DNA of 64,000 nucleotides from NCBI GenBank assembly GCA_024362935.1, contig JANCRA010000007.1, positions 10,666,503 to 10,730,502 on the forward strand, given 5' to 3'. The stretch comes from Setophaga petechia (Eukaryota; Chordata; Aves; Passeriformes; Parulidae). Below the pieces are notes generated by a model that was given only the letters and a program-made list of their open reading frames with translations, did not search any database and had not been told where the DNA came from. Position 1 is the stretch's first letter; each line of letters starts with the position of its first letter. The position numbers were made by a program, and so were the translations under genes. Of this stretch, positions 57,601 through 64,000 are shown in pieces.

Positions 57601-60320
57601 ACCTCAATTCCTCCCCTTTTGGCAGGAAGTCAGCAACAAAGGTTATAAACTAGAGTTTGAACAGTTTGTTCAAATGCTGTGTTTACTCTCTTCAGTCAGG
57701 AGCTTTTGTAACTTGTATGAAGGACCCCTCAGGCTGGGACAGCTGTGGGCCTGAGTGGCTCAGAAGCATTTGTTGAAGATATTTGCGGGTGGGGGAGATA
57801 AATGACAGGAGAAATGACTCAGGTTTTGTGTACATCTTTAGGTTTAGAGGTGCAGAGTGAAACCAGGAGGGATTTCTGACCCAATGGCAGAACACAGGAA
57901 ACCATCTGAAGTGAGTGTCTCTCTCTCTTGGGTGGGACGGGCTGCTCTCATCTCATTGTAATGCACTCTACTGCCTCTGCCTGCTCCCAGGCTTATAGCA
58001 CTATGCTGGGCCACTTCACAGTCCATCTGTAAGTTTTGTACCATCTGAAAGGCTTTAGTGACTTTGTTACCTTGCATTTCTTCAGTGGAGCTCTAGAGGA
58101 CAGCTTTGGTTGCTGCTCAGGACAGAGGCCCCATTTGTCTCAAGGCTTGAGCACCATTTACCAACGTTATGCTCTCTAAGTCATGATATTCAGCTTTACC
58201 CATCACTACTTCTCAGTAATCAATACTAAAAAGCATCCACAAACCTAAGCAGAGGCATATTTAGATTTGCAGCTGTCCAACAGAATGAAGAAATGGCTCT
58301 GCTGCTTTCTACTCCCACATTAGAAAGTTTGTAGAGCAAGTCAAAAGTCAATCTGCAAATGGACTAAGAGCCAAAGTCTGAGATGAGTTCCTGATGTATG
58401 TTTCCTTTAAGCCAAAGGGACTCAGTCCCTAACCAAACATCTTTAGCTGTTATTTATTGGGTTATTACAGTCTTTTTAGGTAAGCCATAATGTGTTTCAG
58501 TAGGCAGACATGAAGAACACTCCTCAAACCATGAACTTCAGAAAATGCACATCTCAAATGAATTTTACTGTATGCTCCATCATTCTTCTGCTACTGGGAG
58601 AAGCAAACAGTCGTTCCATCTCTCATGCCGTGTCCCTGGTTCAATAAGGCTGTCTCTGTTCTCCTCACCAACCACCTCTTCTGAGCCACCTCTTGTCTTC
58701 ATTTCTTCCCTACTGTGTTCAAGCTTCTCCCTGTTTGATCATCTCTGTGTCCCTTTTCTAGTTTATTCTCTCGGAGCTGGAATAACCCAAACCATGCACC
58801 CTGTTCACTGAATAAATGGTTTTCAAATGCTGTGGCTGTGTCCTGTTTTGTTACCTACTCCTTTTTTAGTGCTTTTTTAGCATTCTGCTGGGATTTGTCT
58901 TTGTGACCCTGCTGACAATGGAGCTGGTGATTGCAAGACCTACCCAGGCCTCTTTCCTGATAAAGAGATAATTGCACATTCAGAGCCTGTCACTGTAGAT
59001 ACATACTTAGAGATAATTTTGTGCCCAGACGCATTATTTTGCGCTTATCAGTGCAAACATTTTGTCATCTTCTCACTTTATATTATGTGTACCTAAGATG
59101 TAAGTCTTAGCTGTCGGCATTAAAAGTTATTATTCTGCATAATTTTGTCATGGCATTCTTCAGTGCTCTGTCAGGTAGTTTGTGACCAGACTGAACCACG
59201 TGAAGTCCCAGGGCACATCTCTGAATGGGATCCTGCTGGTTAACTGCTGACAAAATGACATTTACTCCCCATCTGTAGACAAGAGAGGAATGTTCCTTCT
59301 ACCCACTGATTGTTTAGCTAGCAGGATTGTACCATTTACCCTTTTGTATCTCATAAACAACTGGTTTCCCTTTTAGTATGTTGGAAGGCATCAAAAGGAT
59401 GGATCGGCTTTTTCTTTGGTTAGTTTTAAAAACCCTGTCACTGTCAGTGCTTGGAAATGGGCTGTATGATCCCTGTTAGTATCAAATAGGTTTGTTTTTT
59501 TGTGCACAAAATCTCTCCTAATCTGTGTTGTGCACATATTTTTTTACAAATGGGCAATTCTGAGACACATCTTCTAATAACAGGCAATATCAACTGACAG
59601 TTTTTCATCCCATAGGCAATATGAGCAATGTGAGCAAATACTAATGTTTAAAATGGACATTTCTGAGAGTTTAAAATACATTTAAATTCTGATAATTTTG
59701 AAAGTCAGTTTTTAACTGCTCAGGCTCTTTAATCACCACTGACTCAGGGATTGCTCTCTTATGTAGAACATAGGGGAATTTAATGGAAGATGTGAAGTTA
59801 ATTTTTATTCTTATGACATTTTTGAACAGAATCTGACTCATACCTCCCTTTAGTTTTTGTTCAATGTTCAACAAAAAGATGAATGTTTTTTATGAGGGAC
59901 TATAAGCTTTTGATTGTCCTGCTAAGCAGCAGCTGCAAAATCCAATGCAGTTTAGTGTGTGACAAAGCTGAATGTCATGCAGTAACTCATTTGAATAGGG
60001 GCCAAGCCAATATTCCTTACTGGGGAAACATGCTCACTAAAATGTTTTGATGGAACTAGGTGTCAGATTCATGATGGAAATTTGGAAATGCCTGTTTTGG
60101 GTACACTGAAAATGAGTTGTTCAGATGAACAAGCTATTTATACAGACATGTGGTCAATACTGGATACTGGTTTAATCTTCTAGTAATCCAGACATTACCA
60201 TATGGACAACCTGCACAGATTGATCTGATGAGGCCTCACTGGGTAAATGAATATCCTGCTTCAGTTAATTTGCTGAGCTTTTATGTTAGCTTTTATCGGG
60301 AGAAAAAAAAATGCTTTCCA
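54691..60320. other. Intergenic sequence downstream of RGR
   Basis: Contains a (TAA)n microsatellite at 55,661-55,679. A 95-codon frame at 57,167-57,454 (minus) is unexplained but has no splice context or domain. Nothing else named. Confidence 0.55.
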
Positions 60321-60328
60321 GCACATAG

Positions 60329-60334
60329 TTTATT
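60329..60334 (-). terminator. RGR: Candidate RGR poly(A) signal AATAAA
   Basis: AATAAA on the minus strand about 254 nt past the stop codon. Position is plausible for the 3'UTR end but other signals may be used. Confidence 0.4.
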
Positions 60335-60587
60335 CACAGTGACATATAAAATGAGACTGATGACAATCCACACAGGTTTAAGGCAGCTTGTTTGACAAGC
60401 AGCTCATGATGGTTTGGACAGTTATCTGGAGAGCTTTCTTTCCATACTTCATTGTTTGCAGCCAATGCACAGCCTTTCCAATGTGGAACCACCTTTGCAC
60501 ATACATATCAGAGAATGCATTCAGTTTTCTCTTGAATTTTGCTTTCAGTGATGTACCTGCAGTAATTTTGTTTAATACCATAATGGG

Positions 60588-60731
60588 TTATTTAGTTTTG
60601 TTATCAACCTCTGCTTTCTCAATCTTCTGTCCTGTGAGGAACTGCCATATTCCTCCTCTGTAGTTCTCATTTCCCAGGGCATATACAAAGGCATCCACCG
60701 TTGGCACGGTCTTGGCAACAAGAGCAGGAAT
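60588..60731 (-). CDS. RGR: RGR last coding exon: TM7, retinal Lys and C terminus
   Basis: The exon is 144 nt including TAA, with acceptor CATGACAG|ATTCCT. It encodes IPALVAKTVPTVDAFVYALG, then NENYRGGIWQFLTGQKIEK and a short hydrophilic tail ending NKTK. The Lys in ALVAK is the expected retinal attachment site. Where visual opsins have NPxxY, this protein has DAFVY (human RGR has NAINY). Confidence 0.9.
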   Translation of the reverse strand: MPALVAKTVPTVDAFVYALGNENYRGGIWQFLTGQKIEKAEVDNKTK

Positions 60732-63405
60732 CTGTCATGAGACACAATATTTATTACTAGGAAAACTGAGAAGCCAGTGGACTGATGTCAGCCTATGTTT
60801 AATTTCCCTTTACCAAAAAAAAAGCCTGTCTCCAATAGCATCAGCTTGCTACTCCCAGACAGGGGAGAAGTAAAAGCAATTTGGCTGGTGGGAAGTCCTA
60901 CTCAGGAAATTACAATTTCCAGGAGAAAGAGTTTAGGTTGGCATTTCCTGAAACAGGGCTCATTCAGTTGAGAGTGAATACCAACATTTGGGAGGAGTGA
61001 AAGGTGTGCCATGGACACCTTTGGATGGATAAACAGGCTGATGTTGGTAACCCATTCAATGTGGGACACTGAATACAGTAATGCATTTGGTGACCTGAAA
61101 CTGGGCTGATTTGGGGGCATGGAATGAAAGTTGAAAGGTCTGATGTGATATTATTGAATCCCAGTAGTGGCTTTGGAACCAAGACTCATAGAAGAAAGGG
61201 GAAAAAGGAGGCAGCAGAGCCTTAGGAGTGATGAATTACAGCTTCCCTGAGGAGAGAGAAGTATTAGAAATATGAATGAGACAACCAGCCTCTTTAAAAC
61301 TGAAAATTTTGAGCTAGTATCTCCCTCTGAGAAGGACACAAAAAGCTCCTACATGGCACAGAACCATACAGGTTCAGTACAGGTTACACACCCCTAACTA
61401 ACTGCTGAAGAAAAGTACCCCTGACTTCCTAAATTTTTGCTTGATCAGAGCAGTAATGCAATGCCTTTTATATCACTGTGCATGCCTGTTTTTGCTAAAA
61501 ATGGTAGATGTAAGAATGCTTTGAGGAAAAGGACCACTTCTTATATATGTTTTTTACAAATAAACCCAGTAGTGAGCAAATTTGCAATGTTCCACAGACA
61601 CAGAGAGAGGGGAGGGAGGAAATGTCCCTTTGGGGTTGGGGGGCACCCACGTACCATGCGGTATTTTGGTGGGATGAACATCACGTTCTCCACTGCTGCG
61701 TAGGAGCACAGGAGGCAGTAGGGACCCCAGCAAATGACCAGTGTCTTCAGTGGCAAGCCAGTATTAAACTGGAAAACAAGAGCAATAGGTTTGTGTTTCA
61801 CAATCACACACTGCAACAAATGGATGGGAGAGGTCCTGTGGGATTGTGGTTTGTGTTCAGTAGCAGGAGAGGATCAGCCAGCAGGATATGGGACAGAACA
61901 GTGCAGCAGCACCAAAGCCCTGATCCTGGGTGTGGGTGGGGAGTGACAGAGGTGGCAAAACACCTTATGGTAGATCAGATAAATCTGTGTGCACTAGATA
62001 TAGAAACCATGGCCACTAATTCCTCCTGAGGGGAGAGAGCAATTGAAAATTTAAGTGAAAGTGAAGCAATTGAAAATTAAGTGAAAATTTAAGTGAAAAT
62101 TTTAAAATTATTTAAAATAATTCCTTTAAAATTTAATTTAAAATTTAAAAGGAATAATATTTTGCTGACTTCCTAGATGGTCTTGCAGACAAACTGTGTC
62201 AAGGCACTGCTATGCTGGTGCAACAAATGGATGCAGTAGCTGTGTTGTGGTATGAGCATTTCTCTGTCCTTTATGCTAGGGCCTATCCATGGTGTTCAAG
62301 GCCAGCTGTTCCCAAGTATCTTATAAATTTTAATGACAAAGGAAGTGATAATTTCATCCTTAAATTTTCTGCATTGTAACTTGTCTGCACAGCTACAGAG
62401 AATCATGACAAAGAAATCACATGCTAGTGCATACAAAACTCACTGAAAAAAAGTAATAGACATAAATAATAATGAACACTGAGATTTGTTCAAGAAATAT
62501 CTAGAAGGCACAAGCATTAATTCCAGTCAGCTACAAACAAGTCTGCCTGACTGTCAATATAACATTTCTCTTGAGATCTGACTGTCTTTATTGAGTGCAG
62601 GGGTTGGGCTGTGCCCACCAGCCATGCATAGTGCCCCAGACTGTACAGCCTGCACCTCAGCAAACAACTCATATAATCACCACATTAGATTCCCATAAAC
62701 CTGCCACACTGGAGCAATTCCTTTGTTTCCAGCTCATAAAAATTTCTGACTTTCCTCAGCCAAGTGCTAACACAATGTGTAAGGGAAGGCCCTTTTCCCC
62801 CCATGGGGTGCCTGCATGTTTCCTTGCAGAGCTGTACTTCTGTCTGACTTCCTCAGCCATAAGACAAAGGCCTGTAGCAAAGCAAAAAATAACAATCCTT
62901 CCTGATTTAAATTTCCCAGGATAAAAATTGATATGCTATTGGTAAATATTCTGTATGCTCTGTATTTGCTTTTTGAAGAGAGATGGACCAGTATTGATGG
63001 AGGGAAATCTTCAGGAACACTGGTCCAACTTCCTCTTTGATGTGGAGCTGTTTACAGCACTAGGTTGGGGCAAATGTGGCCATCTGGTAAAATGCTGCCA
63101 TTTCCAAGGATGGTGTTTCCATGAACTTTCTGAATGGGCCCATCCTGTGTTGCACTGGGGAGTTAGGACAGAAGGAGATGAGTCAAAGTCTTTGTGGAAG
63201 AAATTAGTTTTTTTCAAGGACTTTGTCTCTACTGAAGGCAGCCCTGTTTTGTCATGGTGATTTCAGGGGTTCAGGGAGCTTTCTTACCTTGAAGTGCCCA
63301 GTTTTCCTGAACTTCTGGTGTATGGACTGATAGGCTGTCAGCATGATGAAGCCGGGGATCATGAAATTGAAAGTGGACAGAGCAAAAAGGAATGTGACAT
63401 AGTTT
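60588..63405 (-). CDS. RGR: RGR-family opsin (retinal G protein-coupled receptor), 3' part: last three coding exons
   Basis: RGR is a retinal-binding opsin of retinal pigment epithelium and Mueller glia that acts in light-dependent isomerisation of all-trans-retinal. Exons 63405-63288, 61768-61655 and 60731-60588 join in frame with GT/AG splice sites and give TM5 to the C terminus (125 residues plus stop). TM5 is NYVTFLFALSTFNFMIPGF, TM6 contains ICWGPYCLLCSYAA, and TM7 is IPALVAKTVPTVDAFVYALGN with the retinal Schiff-base Lys in ALVAK. The match to human RGR (NFTSFLFTMSFFNFAMPLF; WGPYAILYLYA; VPALIAKMVPTINAINYALGN) is much closer than to peropsin or visual opsins. A lineage-specific RGR paralogue cannot be excluded. 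TM1-TM4 exons lie right of the window. Confidence 0.88.
60732..61654. other. RGR intron
   Basis: Intron between the last two exons; nothing further recognised. Confidence 0.75.
61655..61768 (-). CDS. RGR: RGR exon encoding TM6
   Basis: The exon is 114 nt, 38 codons, phase 0 at both ends, with acceptor TTTTCCAG|TTTAAT and donor CGCATG|GTACGT. It encodes FNTGLPLKTLVICWGPYCLL, then CSYAAVENVMFIPPKYRM. The WGPY motif replaces the CWxP of visual opsins, as in other RGR proteins. Confidence 0.9.
61769..63287. other. RGR intron with AT-rich short repeats
   Basis: Contains repeated TGAAAATTTAAG-type units and an AT-rich inverted repeat at 62,035-62,158. Otherwise nothing recognised. Confidence 0.7.
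62035..62158. repeat. AT-rich short tandem repeat and inverted repeat
   Basis: Several near-copies of TTGAAAATTTAAGTG run from 62,040 to 62,100. They are followed by an inverted repeat whose arms ATAATTCCTTTAAAATTT and AAATTTAAAAGGAATAAT can form a hairpin. Confidence 0.75.
63288..63405 (-). CDS. RGR: RGR exon encoding TM5
   Basis: The exon is 118 nt, with acceptor CTTTCCCAG|AAACTA and donor TTCAAG|GTAAGA. It begins with the last base of a split codon, then encodes NYVTFLFALSTFNFMIPGF and IMLTAYQSIHQKFRKTGHFK, and ends in phase 0. Confidence 0.88.
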
Positions 63406-64000
63406 CTGGGAAAGGTGAGGAGGGAAGAAAAAAAAAAAGAGGGTGTTAATTCAAGTCTAGTGCATTTTTGTAAACTTGCTGTAAGTATTTATCAAGTTGT
63501 AATTTAAAAATTGCTAAAACCCCTTTTGTCAACATGCTTCAGGTGCAGTGTTTGCTGAAGGCCGATTAAGCTGTGCCATGCTATTGTGTGTGGGATGGAT
63601 ATTCTTGTAGAAAATCACAACAGGTGTTTGTATTCTAAACCCAAACACCACTACTCGGACATCAGTGCTGGCCTGTATAAAGTCAAAAGCTTTATGAAAA
63701 TATTCTGAAATTATTATGAAAATATTCTGAAACTGTTCTGAAAGAGCTTCAAGCCCTAAACCCAGAAAAGACGCAGTGTATAGATGAGTGAGGGAGTGGC
63801 AGAAAGCTGAGCACCAGGCTGTGCCACAGAGGAACCCGAGTTTAGCTGTTCTGTGTGCCACCATGGGAGTCCAGGCAGCCTGGGGTGATGCCTCGTCCCA
63901 GCTGCTGGGGAGGGATATCTGCCCCAGGAACAGTGCTGGGCACAGCTGAGGGGTTTGTGTGCCACCAAGGCCATCCTAGGGGATGGCAGCCTCCACTCTG
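63406..64000. other. RGR intron, right edge of window
   Basis: No TM3-TM4 exon of RGR is visible, so the upstream exons lie beyond the window. Confidence 0.7.

Overview
This is an animal nuclear window, almost certainly from a songbird. Genes are split by introns with canonical GT/AG splice sites. The interspersed repeats are avian: CR1 LINE fragments, a 4.5-kb endogenous retrovirus, and a solo LTR beginning TGTCCTGGTTTAAC that I recognise as a passerine ERV LTR. No bacterial-type genes, CRISPR arrays or functional RNA genes were seen.

Left half (1-28,300), minus strand: the vertebrate cholinergic gene locus. CHAT (choline acetyltransferase) runs right to left. Nine coding exons are readable, from a short start exon at 21,261-21,405 to the exon at 1,071-1,199. 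They give about 395 residues, including the catalytic His in CEHSPFDG. The remaining C-terminal third (about 235 residues by comparison with the human protein) lies off the left edge. SLC18A3 (vesicular acetylcholine transporter, VAChT) is an intronless gene at 26,512-28,099 on the same strand, nested upstream of the CHAT coding exons as in other animals. One enzyme makes acetylcholine and the other loads it into vesicles, so shared transcription is expected. Candidate shared elements are a strong splice donor 85 bases upstream of the VAChT start (likely CHAT R exon), an RE1/REST-like element near 29,021, and two CpG islands (about 23.9-25.25 kb and 26.5-28.8 kb). VAChT as given carries a one-base excess in a run of nine G, which breaks the frame; this is probably an assembly error.

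Between the first two CHAT coding exons sits an endogenous retrovirus (15,594-20,081, plus strand, antisense to CHAT). It has two LTRs, gag and protease remnants and an env tail, but no recognisable pol.

Middle (28.8-60.3 kb): about 31 kb with no gene I can support. It holds simple repeats, a 3x47-bp tandem repeat, a small GC-rich patch near 39.3 kb, a solo LTR with 5-bp target-site duplication (50,577-51,124), and CR1 fragments near 44.9, 52.3-53.1 and 54.6 kb.

Right end (60,588-63,405), minus strand: the last three coding exons of an RGR-family opsin (retinal G protein-coupled receptor), with the retinal-binding Lys in TM7. Its 5' exons lie off the right edge. In human, RGR (10q23) and CHAT (10q11) are far apart, so this adjacency is a synteny point worth checking.
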